From positions 1-33,862 of the forward strand of contig PEAO01000028.1 in assembly GCA_002753615.1 (NCBI GenBank): DNA of 33,862 nt, in the 5' to 3' direction. The translations under genes were made by a program, and so were the position numbers. Under the pieces are notes generated by a model, which made no database searches, was not told the origin of the DNA, and was given only the letters and a program-made list of their open reading frames with translations. Of this stretch, positions 15,913 to 23,048 are shown one piece after another. Every line of letters begins with the position of its first letter. The first letter of the stretch is position 1. This DNA comes from Magnetococcales bacterium DCbin2 (GTDB lineage: Bacteria; Pseudomonadota; Magnetococcia; Magnetococcales; UBA8363).

Positions 15913-17625
15913 ATGAAGATACTTATCGTCGATGATGATCGCATCAATAGCACGATTCTGAATCGTCTCTTGGCTAGGGACGGTCATGCGGTCGTGATCT
16001 CCCATGATGGCGTGGAGGGGGTGGAGAAGTTCAGACGGGAAAACCCGGATCTGGTTTTGATGGATATTCGTATGCCGCGTATGAATGGCTATGAGGCGGC
16101 CAGACAGATCAAACGATTGGCGGCCAATCGCTTTGTCCCCATCATTTTTCTGACGGCGGTGACGGATGAGGAATCTTTGGCCCTGTGTATTGACGCCGGT
16201 GGCGATGATTTTCTCACCAAGCCCTTTAATCGCACCATACTTCAAGCCAAGATCGACGCCATGGAGCGTATTCGTCGGTTGCATGGTGAATTGCGGCGGC
16301 AGAAAGAGACGGTGGAACGGCATCAGGAGCAGTTGCAGCAGGAGATGGAGGTTGGACAGCATCTGTTTGCCAAGATTGTGTCGGCGGGCAACCTTTTGGA
16401 TGCTCCGTGCTTGAAACGTTGGACATCACCGATGTCGGTGTTCAATGGTGATCTTTTGGTTGCGGCGTATAATCCGGCAGGTGGATTGCACATCATGCTG
16501 GGAGATTTTACGGGACATGGTTTATCGGCAGCAGTGGGGGCCATGCCGTTGGCGGAAATTTTTTATGAAATGACGGCCCAGGGGTTTTCCCTGAGTGAGT
16601 TGGTGGAGGCGATCAATGCCAAATTGATTTCGGTCATGCCGACGCGCATGTTTTGTGCGGCGTGTTTGATTGAGGTTGATTTTCGTCAGCAATCGCTGTT
16701 GGTTTGGAATGGTGGTTTGCCCGATGTCTTGGTGACGGATCAAACGGGTCGGGTTGTGCGACGGTTGGTTTCCAATCGTCTTCCCTTGGGGGTTCAAGCC
16801 TTGACTCGGGAGGATCGCAAGATGGAAATCATGGAGATGAGACCTGAGCATCGGGTTTTTTTGTTTTCTGATGGATTGATTGAAGCCCCGGACCCCAGTG
16901 GGGAGATGTTTGGGTTGGATCGTTTGATGGCTCATTTTGACGGGCGAACACAGACCGATCAGATATTTGATACGATCCTATCGTCGCTCAGAAATTTCCG
17001 AGGTGGAGCCGTGCAGACCGATGACATCAGTCTGCTTGAGATAGATTGTTCCCGTGCGGGTGAAGAACCACCGGGGGGGATGCCGCGTCGGTCTGAGAAA
17101 AATCTACCGCCAGCCCCATGGGAGATTTCGTTTTCTTTTCATGCGGGGACGCTTAAGAATGTGGATCCTTTGCCGACGGTGATCAATGCGGTCATGTCCA
17201 TTCAGGCCCCGACGGGGCATCGGGAGAGGCTCTACACCATTTTGGCGGAGTTGCTGTCGAATGCGTTGGATCATGGGCTGTTGGGGTTGGATACGGAGAT
17301 GAAGAAAACCCCAACGGGGTTTATTGAATATTATAATTTGCGTGAAGAGCGGCTGGCGGCTTTGGAGTCGGGATTTATTCAGTTGAAGCTGATGCATGAG
17401 CCGGTGCTGAGTGAGGTGGATGGACGACGGATTGGCGGAGCGATTCATATTCGCTTGGATGATAGTGGACCGGGTTTTGATTATAATAAGGTGCGGTCGA
17501 GTCTGGAGGGTAACTGTGGGCATGGTGGGCGTGGTATTGCCTTGATTCGCTCTTTGTGCAGTGAACTGGCCTATCTGGGGGATGGTAATCAGGCCGAGGT
17601 GGTTTATCGGTGGATGTACGAATGA
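15913..17625 (+). CDS. Receiver-PP2C phosphatase-ATPase partner-switching regulator (HsbR-like)
   Basis: The 570-residue protein has three modules. The receiver (1-115) keeps D7/D8/D9, D51, T81 and K103. A helical linker (about 117-150), probably coiled coil, leads to a SpoIIE/RsbU-type PP2C domain (about 160-378) with metal-binding acidic residues in NGDLL (D180), GDFTGHG (D198), SDGLIEA (D320) and TDDIS (D370). The C-terminal GHKL/RsbW-like ATPase domain (about 405-568) has ELLSNALDHG (E446, N450) and LDDSGPGF. This is the HsbR layout: phosphatase and kinase acting on one STAS protein, switched by receiver phosphorylation. The STAS gene lies 30 bases upstream. CheA could phosphorylate the receiver, but that is an inference. 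Confidence 0.92.
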   Translation: MKILIVDDDRINSTILNRLLARDGHAVVISHDGVEGVEKFRRENPDLVLMDIRMPRMNGYEAARQIKRLAANRFVPIIFLTAVTDEESLALCIDAGGDDFLTKPFNRTILQAKIDAMERIRRLHGELRRQKETVERHQEQLQQEMEVGQHLFAKIVSAGNLLDAPCLKRWTSPMSVFNGDLLVAAYNPAGGLHIMLGDFTGHGLSAAVGAMPLAEIFYEMTAQGFSLSELVEAINAKLISVMPTRMFCAACLIEVDFRQQSLLVWNGGLPDVLVTDQTGRVVRRLVSNRLPLGVQALTREDRKMEIMEMRPEHRVFLFSDGLIEAPDPSGEMFGLDRLMAHFDGRTQTDQIFDTILSSLRNFRGGAVQTDDISLLEIDCSRAGEEPPGGMPRRSEKNLPPAPWEISFSFHAGTLKNVDPLPTVINAVMSIQAPTGHRERLYTILAELLSNALDHGLLGLDTEMKKTPTGFIEYYNLREERLAALESGFIQLKLMHEPVLSEVDGRRIGGAIHIRLDDSGPGFDYNKVRSSLEGNCGHGGRGIALIRSLCSELAYLGDGNQAEVVYRWMYE

Positions 17626-17641
17626 GTTGGATGAGAGCGTG

Positions 17642-17670
17642 TTGACATTTTTCTAGGGGGTGTCGATAAA
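17642..17670 (+). promoter_or_regulatory. Candidate sigma-70 promoter for cheB
   Basis: A perfect TTGACA and GATAAA (four of six) are separated by 17 bases, about 58 bases before the cheB GTG. The same stretch contains GTCGATAA, seven of eight matches to the sigma-28 -10 box, but no TAAA lies at the sigma-28 -35 distance. It would allow cheB, cheR and the following genes to be transcribed apart from cheA. Confidence 0.45.
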
Positions 17671-17727
17671 TGATTGAATGTCAGAACGCTGTGACTGTTT
17701 TGTAAAATATAAAAATAAGGAAATTCA

Positions 17728-18996
17728 GTGGCTCGTTCCCTCAGGGTGATGGTTGTAGACGACACAATCACTTACAGGATGATCATGAAGAAGGTGGCCG
17801 AGAGCGTGCCGGGAATCCGGGTGACGGCGACCGCTTCCAACGGCAAGTTGGCGTTGGACAAGATTGTAAGCCAATTTCTCTCCAAAGATCCTGAATGTCC
17901 TGATGTCGTTCTTTTGGATGTGGAAATGCCGGTCATGGACGGGTTGAAGACCCTCAAGGAGATCAACAGGCAGTTCCCTACGGTGACTGTGGTGATGGTG
18001 AGTGGTTCTTCCAGGTCCAATGCCAATATTATCATGGAATGCCTTAACGCGGGGGCGTTGGATTTTATCACCAAACCGATGGAGAGCAATGTTGACCAAG
18101 CGCGGGATGCATTGCACAAGGATTTGGAACCGATCCTGACGCTTCTCCTTAAGGAATGTGTGGAGCGTGAGGCTAAAGAACCCGATGTTTCGCAAACGGG
18201 TGTGGAGAATAAAACCGGCCAAGTTGCTGTGCCGGAGAAGGTGGCGATTCGTGGTGGGCCTGTGGTCAAATCGCTATCCAAGACTCGGGTGCCTGGTGAT
18301 GGATTTGGGCGGCTGCCTCCTCCAGGTGGTCAGGGTGTATCGCGGGGGATCCTGGTCGCTGGTACCGTGGCGACACCGTTTCGCGGGGGTGGGGAGGTCG
18401 CTTCTGCTGACAGTCCAGAGTTGATCTTGGTGGGGTCTTCCACGGGAGGGCCAGCGGCCCTGACCAGACTTTTGGGGCGGATTGGCAGCCGTTTGCCGGT
18501 TCCTATGTTGATTGTTCAGCATATGCCCCCGGTTTTTACCGCTTCGCTGGCGGCGCAACTGGCCAGGACATCGGGTTTGGATGTCAAGGAAGCCCAGGAT
18601 GGTCAATGGGTGGAGCCGGGTGAGGTGGTGATTGCTCAGGGTGGGCGTCATATGACGGTTATCTCTGAAGGGAAGAAACTGCGGATTGGATTGAATGATG
18701 GCCCTAAGGTTAATGAGTGTCGTCCGGCGGTGGATGTGCTGTTCATGTCGGCCTCGGTGAGTTTCCAGGGGCGCATACTGGCCGTCATTCTGACGGGAAT
18801 GGGGCGTGATGGTGCCAATGGGGTTGATGCCCTCAAACGATCTGGCCATACGTACTGCATCACCCAGGATCAAAAAACATGCGTTGTTTACGGGATGCCC
18901 CGCTCCGTGGATGAGAAGGGGTTGTCGGATCTCTCTTTGCCTCTGGATGAGATTGGACCGAGGATAGCTGGTTTCTTTGGAAAAGGGGATAGGTGA
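17728..18996 (+). CDS. cheB: Chemotaxis protein-glutamate methylesterase CheB
   Basis: CheB removes methyl groups from receptor glutamates (and can deamidate glutamines) after phosphorylation by CheA. The 422-residue product has a receiver domain (about 5-125) with D11/D12, phospho-acceptor D64 (VVLLDVEMPVMDG) and K117. A long variable linker (about 145-228) follows, then the methylesterase domain with the catalytic serine in VGSSTGG (S238), H265 in VQHMPP and D361 in TGMGRDG. All catalytic residues are present. The start is GTG with an AAGGAA site seven bases upstream. The linker is longer than in enteric CheB. cheR follows after six bases. Confidence 0.97.
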   Translation: MARSLRVMVVDDTITYRMIMKKVAESVPGIRVTATASNGKLALDKIVSQFLSKDPECPDVVLLDVEMPVMDGLKTLKEINRQFPTVTVVMVSGSSRSNANIIMECLNAGALDFITKPMESNVDQARDALHKDLEPILTLLLKECVEREAKEPDVSQTGVENKTGQVAVPEKVAIRGGPVVKSLSKTRVPGDGFGRLPPPGGQGVSRGILVAGTVATPFRGGGEVASADSPELILVGSSTGGPAALTRLLGRIGSRLPVPMLIVQHMPPVFTASLAAQLARTSGLDVKEAQDGQWVEPGEVVIAQGGRHMTVISEGKKLRIGLNDGPKVNECRPAVDVLFMSASVSFQGRILAVILTGMGRDGANGVDALKRSGHTYCITQDQKTCVVYGMPRSVDEKGLSDLSLPLDEIGPRIAGFFGKGDR

Positions 18997-19002
18997 GGGC
19001 TC

Positions 19003-19848
19003 GTGGCTATTTCCAAAGAAGAATTTCTCCTGATCCGAACCTTCTTACACGATCACAGTGGGATATTGATCGGCGATGGCAAGGAATATTTGGTAGAGAA
19101 CCGGTTGACGGTACTCATGGTGCAGAATGGTTGTGAGAATTTTTTTGACTTACACAAGAAGCTCCAAAAGGATACCGGACCGTTACGCAATAAGGTGATC
19201 GATGCCATGACGACCAACGAAACCTTGTGGTTTCGTGATGCATCGTTTGCTGCGGTCGTTTCGGAGGCGGTGTTGCCGCAGTTGGTTGCCAAGGCGGCGA
19301 CGCAAACGGTGCGTATCTGGTCTGCGGCTTGCTCGACGGGTCAGGAACCCTATTCCATCGGCATTTTGTTGCATGAGGAGATTAAAAAGTTGGGTGCCAA
19401 GGGGCCGCCGGTTTCCAAATTCAAGATTCTTGCGACCGATATTTCCCCATCGGCCATTATGATTGCCAAAACTGCCCGCTATAGTCAGTTGGCCATATCG
19501 CGTGGCATGAAACCGGAGTTGTTGGAAAAATATTTCACGAAAAATGGTATGGTCCATGAGGTGAAACCCGAAGTTCGTTCCCTGGTTGAGTTCAAGCAGT
19601 TCAATCTTAAGGATGATTTTGAGCAGCACGGGATGTTTGATTTTGTGATGTGCCGGAATGTTTTGATTTATTTTTCAGAAGATTTAAAAAGGGATATCTA
19701 TCGGAAAATTCATCGTGGTCTGCTTAAGGATGGTTGGTTGGCGATTGGTGCCTCCGAATCGCCGAGGGGGTATACCGATGTCTTTGAACAGGTTATCATC
19801 AAAGGGGCGGCTCTGTTTCGGCCAAAAGGGGTGTCGAAGGGTGCATAG
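19003..19848 (+). CDS. cheR: Chemotaxis protein methyltransferase CheR
   Basis: CheR methylates receptor glutamates using S-adenosylmethionine, opposing CheB. The 281-residue product has the N-terminal helical CheR domain (about 1-70, ending with MTTNETLWFRD) and the SAM-binding domain with IWSAACSTGQEPYSIGILL (about 104-122), LATDISPSAI, FVMCRNVLIYFSEDLK and the GWLAIGASES strand. It starts at GTG with a GAGGG ribosome site close upstream, six bases after the cheB stop. No extra TPR domain is attached. Both adaptation enzymes are thus present and intact, while no classical membrane receptor is encoded in the window. Confidence 0.97.
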   Translation: MAISKEEFLLIRTFLHDHSGILIGDGKEYLVENRLTVLMVQNGCENFFDLHKKLQKDTGPLRNKVIDAMTTNETLWFRDASFAAVVSEAVLPQLVAKAATQTVRIWSAACSTGQEPYSIGILLHEEIKKLGAKGPPVSKFKILATDISPSAIMIAKTARYSQLAISRGMKPELLEKYFTKNGMVHEVKPEVRSLVEFKQFNLKDDFEQHGMFDFVMCRNVLIYFSEDLKRDIYRKIHRGLLKDGWLAIGASESPRGYTDVFEQVIIKGAALFRPKGVSKGA

Positions 19849-19892
19849 ACCTTAGTATATGAGCCATTGCCATGGGTAGGGATGATTCGAAA

Positions 19893-20273
19893 ATGAAATT
19901 ATTGACGATCGACGATTCCAGGACGATCCGTCGTGTTATTTCCGGTATTGGTGCCATGTTGGGTTATGAGGTGCTTGAGGCGGAACATGGTGCGGCAGGA
20001 TTGAAGATCCTGGAGCAATGTTCCCAGGATGTTGGTTTGGTGTTGTTGGATTGGAATATGCCTGGCATGAACGGTCTGGAGGTTCTCAAAGCGATCAAGG
20101 CGGACAATCGCTGGCAACATATTCCGGTCATGATGGTCACGACCGAGGGGGAAAAAGATTACATCGTGAAGTCGATACAGGCCGGGGCATGTCACTACCA
20201 GACCAAGCCGTTCACCCAGGAGGAGATGGCTTCACGGATTATGGAAGCTATGGGGATGGGTGGTGGTACGTGA
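19893..20273 (+). CDS. cheY: CheY-like response regulator (first CheY)
   Basis: This is a single receiver domain of 126 residues, counted from the ATG at 19893 (MKLLTIDDSRTIRRV). A frame start at 19872 adds seven residues but lacks a ribosome site. Conserved acidic residues are in IDDS, the phospho-acceptor Asp in LLDWNMPGMNG, the Thr in MMVTTEGE, and the Lys in TKPFTQEE. Such proteins are phosphorylated by CheA and bind FliM to alter flagellar rotation. The DWNMP motif is shared with the second CheY at 21022. It sits between cheR and a CheX-like gene, a possible phosphatase for it. Which of the two CheYs drives the motor is not decided by sequence. Confidence 0.93.
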   Translation: MKLLTIDDSRTIRRVISGIGAMLGYEVLEAEHGAAGLKILEQCSQDVGLVLLDWNMPGMNGLEVLKAIKADNRWQHIPVMMVTTEGEKDYIVKSIQAGACHYQTKPFTQEEMASRIMEAMGMGGGT

Positions 20274-20333
20274 TTGATATCAGGGGTGACTTGGGGGTAA
20301 TGGTGTGAGAGACGGGACGATTTGGGAGTAGCC

Positions 20334-20813
20334 ATGGGTATGGGTGGTCGGGTGGCCGTTCAAGTGGAATCTGTCCACGAGGCATTGCAGGTTGCGGTTG
20401 TGGATGTGTTGGGCCGTATGGCGATGACAGAGGTCGTTCTTATTCACAGAGAGCGGGTCTCGGGTTTTCGTCTGGACTTTGAGGCGGGTGGGATGGTGCG
20501 GTTGAGTGGCGCACTGAATGGGATGATTGGGCTGACGTGTCATCTGGGGTTGGTTGAGGAATTGGTCTCACGTATTGGTGGTCTCCCCATTGATCAACTG
20601 GAGAACGAGGACTTGATGGATGGCGTTGCCGAGCTTGCCAATTTGTTTGGTGGTTGGACGAAAACTAATGTCGGGCAGGGCGACGTTCAGGTTTCCCCCC
20701 CCATGGCATTTATTGGAAAAGAGGTCATCGCCGAGTGGAAAACGGATCGTCCTGCGGAACGGTTCATCTTCCAGGTGAATGAGCATGTGCTGTATGTTCT
20801 TGCTAGTTTCTAG
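20334..20813 (+). CDS. CheX/CheC-like chemotaxis phosphatase candidate
   Basis: The 159-residue product resembles the CheX/CheC family of CheY-P phosphatases. The key motif is DGVAELANLFGG (about residues 96-107), which fits D-x3-E-x2-N (D96, E100, N103); the E and N are the catalytic residues in CheC, CheX and FliY. The N-terminal half (VHEALQVAVVDVLGRMAM) and the strand FRLDFEAGGMVRLSGALNG fit the fold. The ATG at 20334 follows GGGAG; a TTG at 20322 is less likely. It lies 60 bases after the first CheY, its likely substrate. CheZ is absent from the window, so this may be a main route of signal removal. Family membership is by motif and context, not by alignment. Confidence 0.75.
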   Translation: MGMGGRVAVQVESVHEALQVAVVDVLGRMAMTEVVLIHRERVSGFRLDFEAGGMVRLSGALNGMIGLTCHLGLVEELVSRIGGLPIDQLENEDLMDGVAELANLFGGWTKTNVGQGDVQVSPPMAFIGKEVIAEWKTDRPAERFIFQVNEHVLYVLASF

Positions 20814-20836
20814 GGTGTGTTGACATGGAAAGAAAA

Positions 20837-20879
20837 ATCAAAACCCTGAGGGCAATTTTCCAGACCCCTTTTTTCTTTT
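20837..20879 (+). repeat. Copy 2 of the dispersed terminator-like repeat (degenerate)
   Basis: This stretch starts ATCAAAACCCTGAGGGCAAT and ends in a T-rich run, matching the copies at 32055-32097 and 31866-31908. Changes in the hairpin (CTGAGGG and TTTCCAG in place of CTGGGGG and CCCCCAG) weaken the stem. It lies just after the CheX-like gene and before the second CheY, so it could act as a weak terminator between them. Confidence 0.65.
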
Positions 20880-20961
20880 GATCATATTCTCGGGGCTGCT
20901 AACAAATTATCAAATGTTAACATGACTTTGAGTGATGCGGTGATGTGTCTCCAGAAAAATT

Positions 20962-20990
20962 TTGATCTTTCATTTTATTTTGACTAGTAT
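20962..20990 (+). promoter_or_regulatory. Candidate sigma-70 promoter for the second cheY
   Basis: TTGATC and TAGTAT (four of six matches each) are separated by 17 bases, about 31 bases before the second cheY start. Together with the terminator-like repeat upstream, this suggests that this cheY can be transcribed on its own. Confidence 0.4.
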
Positions 20991-21021
20991 GTCGCTTTCA
21001 GCTTCTTAGGGAGAGAAATCC

Positions 21022-21396
21022 ATGCGTGTTCTTATCGTTGATGATTCCAGCGTCATGAGGAAAATTGTAAGTCGAGGTTTGCGTCAGGCGGGGTTTAAGA
21101 TTGACGACATTCTCGAAGCGGGGGATGGCCAGCAGGCCATGAATATTTTGGCGAAGGATGCCAACTTTGGGTTGATTTTGTCGGATTGGAACATGCCGGT
21201 GATGGACGGTTTGAACCTTGTGAAGTCGGTTCGCGCAAGCACGGGGGCTGCCAAGACGATCCCGATCGTCATGGTGACCACCGAAGGTGGAGAGTCCAAG
21301 GTTCAGGCCGCTGTCGAAGCGGGGGCCAACGGGCACATTAAAAAACCTTTCACTCCTGAGACCCTCAAGGATACCCTTGGGAAGTTCATGAAGTGA
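21022..21396 (+). CDS. cheY: CheY-like response regulator (second CheY)
   Basis: This single receiver domain of 124 residues is the standard length for CheY. It starts MRVLIVDDSSVMRKIV, carries the phospho-acceptor Asp in LILSDWNMPVMDG, the Thr in MVTTEGGESKV, and the Lys in IKKPFTPETL, so all signalling residues are present. A GGGAGAG ribosome site is well placed. It has its own candidate promoter upstream and a perfect hairpin 15 bases after the stop, so it may be a separately transcribed unit. The alanine-rich AAVEAGANGHIKKPF end resembles motor-binding CheYs of proteobacteria, making this a good candidate for the FliM ligand. Confidence 0.95.
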   Translation: MRVLIVDDSSVMRKIVSRGLRQAGFKIDDILEAGDGQQAMNILAKDANFGLILSDWNMPVMDGLNLVKSVRASTGAAKTIPIVMVTTEGGESKVQAAVEAGANGHIKKPFTPETLKDTLGKFMK

Positions 21397-21411
21397 TTTC
21401 GGCGGCGTGAT

Positions 21412-21442
21412 ACATTGAGCAACCACCCTGGTTGCTCAATGT
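21412..21442. terminator. Perfect 14-bp hairpin after the second cheY
   Basis: ACATTGAGCAACCA and TGGTTGCTCAATGT flank a CCC loop, 15 bases after the cheY stop. The stem is perfect, but the bases after it (GGCGTCC) are not a T-tract, so intrinsic termination would be atypical. It may stabilise the 3' end of the cheY message. Confidence 0.5.
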
Positions 21443-21639
21443 GGCGTCCGGCGGGGAAAATCTGCCGCGAGCGGTTTTCTGCGGGTTTTTCGTGGATCCG
21501 CAGTCTTTTTTCTCTGGTTTTTTATAACTGGCTTGATACTTGCTTTTCTTAATGTAGCGTGTTCTTCTGCTTTTGCGGTTGGGCGCGTAGCTCACTTTTG
21601 CCTAGTGGTCACCTTAAGGAAACGTGCGAGTCGGAACGA

Positions 21640-22929
21640 ATGGAAATTCCAGATAAGATAGTTAAGAAAACAAGGCCGTTTTTTCTTAATTATTTCGCCA
21701 AGCTAGCCAATGACCTCAATACACTGACTGCATCTCCCGTCGTTTGTACCTTGACGGGGGTGGAGTTGATGAATGGTCTTGATGATCTGGAAAGCTTGAT
21801 CGAAAAAGATCGGAGTGTTGCCTACGTTCGTGAAGATGGACTGAATACGGGTGATGTTCATCTGATTTTTGACGTTGCCACATCCATTGCCCTGACGGGG
21901 CTGATGATGATGATGGGTGAGGCGGTTATTCAAACGCAGGTGAAGACGCGGGAGTATAACGAAGAATTTCAGGAGGGGTTTAACGAGGTATCCAACCAGG
22001 TTGTGGGGGCGATGAACGATCTGGTTGAGAAAAAGATGACCAACGGTGGTCATTTGTTTCTTGAAACGACGACACATTGTGACTTTGGTAGTCTCCCCTC
22101 CACGTTCAAGGACGGTGTGACCTACTTGGTGGCTACGGCGGATATTCAGGTTGCCAGTTTTCCTGTCGAAGAGTGTCGTTGGGTTTTATCCCGGGGGTTT
22201 GCCGAAGCGTTGTTGGGTGTTGCGATTCAGGGGTCACCGGAGGAGATGGCGGCTGCGGAGGCTGCCAAGGGGGCAGCGGCACCGACCAAGGAGGAACCGC
22301 CACCGCCGTTGGATCCCCAGCCCGCCGACGGCACAGCATCGGGAGGGGCTGGTGGTGGTTTTCAATCTGTGGGTGAGGATGCCGCTCCGACGGCAGGTGG
22401 TTCGGATCACGCAGCCGAGGCAAGCATGGTGGCTTCGCCCGACTCCGCCAAGATGGATACTGGGGATGCTGAGTTTTCCAAGGCAGGCGGATCGCTGAAC
22501 CCGGATGAGCCGGGTAGTGTCCGACTGGTGGTCAGCGAGCCTCCGTTTTCTCTCAAGGAGGAAGAGACGATCATGCGCGGTATCACCGCCATGCGGGAGG
22601 AGGGGCACCGATATATTGGTATTGATCGTAGCGGCAAACTGATTCGGGTTCTCAGCCAAAGCGATTTGCGGCAGGTGATGGGGCCGTTTTTTGGCACCAA
22701 GGCGATAGGACCACGGGATAAGGCGATTTATACGTTGCCCATTGGCAAATTGAATCAAACGCAGCAGTTGGTCAGGATTTCTTTGGGGGGGACCATCAAT
22801 CAAGCGGCGGATCTGTTGACGGAATACAATCTGCGCGCTCTGCCGGTGGTCTCCAACCAGGGTGTTCTTCGTGGATTTGTCACAATCCACTCTGTCTTGA
22901 ATTATTTTCGCAAAAAGAAACGGGCCTAA
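21640..22929 (+). CDS. CheC/CheX-like domain fused to CBS-like C-terminus
   Basis: From the ATG at 21640 (GGAACG just upstream) the product has 429 residues; the frame extends to a GTG at 21559 without support. The N-terminal part (about 1-198) looks like CheC/CheX: a long helix with EEFQEGFNEVSNQVVGAMNDLVEKK holds E-x2-N (E116, N119), and strands such as HLFLETTTHCDF follow. A Pro/Ala/Gly-rich linker (about 199-290) leads to a C-terminal region with two CBS-like halves: EEETIMRGITAMREEGHRYIGIDRSGKLIRVLSQSDLRQVM (about 307-347) and GGTINQAADLLTEYNLRALPVVSNQGVLRGFVTIHSVLNYF (about 383-423). CBS pairs often bind adenine nucleotides. The fusion suggests a phosphatase tuned by a nucleotide signal, but no activity is shown. 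The CheC/CheX call is weaker than the CBS call. Confidence 0.72.
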   Translation: MEIPDKIVKKTRPFFLNYFAKLANDLNTLTASPVVCTLTGVELMNGLDDLESLIEKDRSVAYVREDGLNTGDVHLIFDVATSIALTGLMMMMGEAVIQTQVKTREYNEEFQEGFNEVSNQVVGAMNDLVEKKMTNGGHLFLETTTHCDFGSLPSTFKDGVTYLVATADIQVASFPVEECRWVLSRGFAEALLGVAIQGSPEEMAAAEAAKGAAAPTKEEPPPPLDPQPADGTASGGAGGGFQSVGEDAAPTAGGSDHAAEASMVASPDSAKMDTGDAEFSKAGGSLNPDEPGSVRLVVSEPPFSLKEEETIMRGITAMREEGHRYIGIDRSGKLIRVLSQSDLRQVMGPFFGTKAIGPRDKAIYTLPIGKLNQTQQLVRISLGGTINQAADLLTEYNLRALPVVSNQGVLRGFVTIHSVLNYFRKKKRA

Positions 22930-23048
22930 GGTTGCCGACATCCGTGTTTTCGTGAGACTGTAACGGGATCTTGGATCGTTTTCCCAAAAGTGCTTGACGA
23001 TGTTCACCTCCCGATTGTGTTGAGTCATTGCTTGACACTGGTTGAGAC

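Noticed and set aside
21580-21640. GGGCGCGTAGCTCA at about 21583 looks like the 5' end and D-arm of a tRNA.
   Set aside because: No acceptor pairing, anticodon arm or TpsiC sequence (GTTCGA) follows in the next 80 bases, and the CheX/CBS gene starts at 21640.
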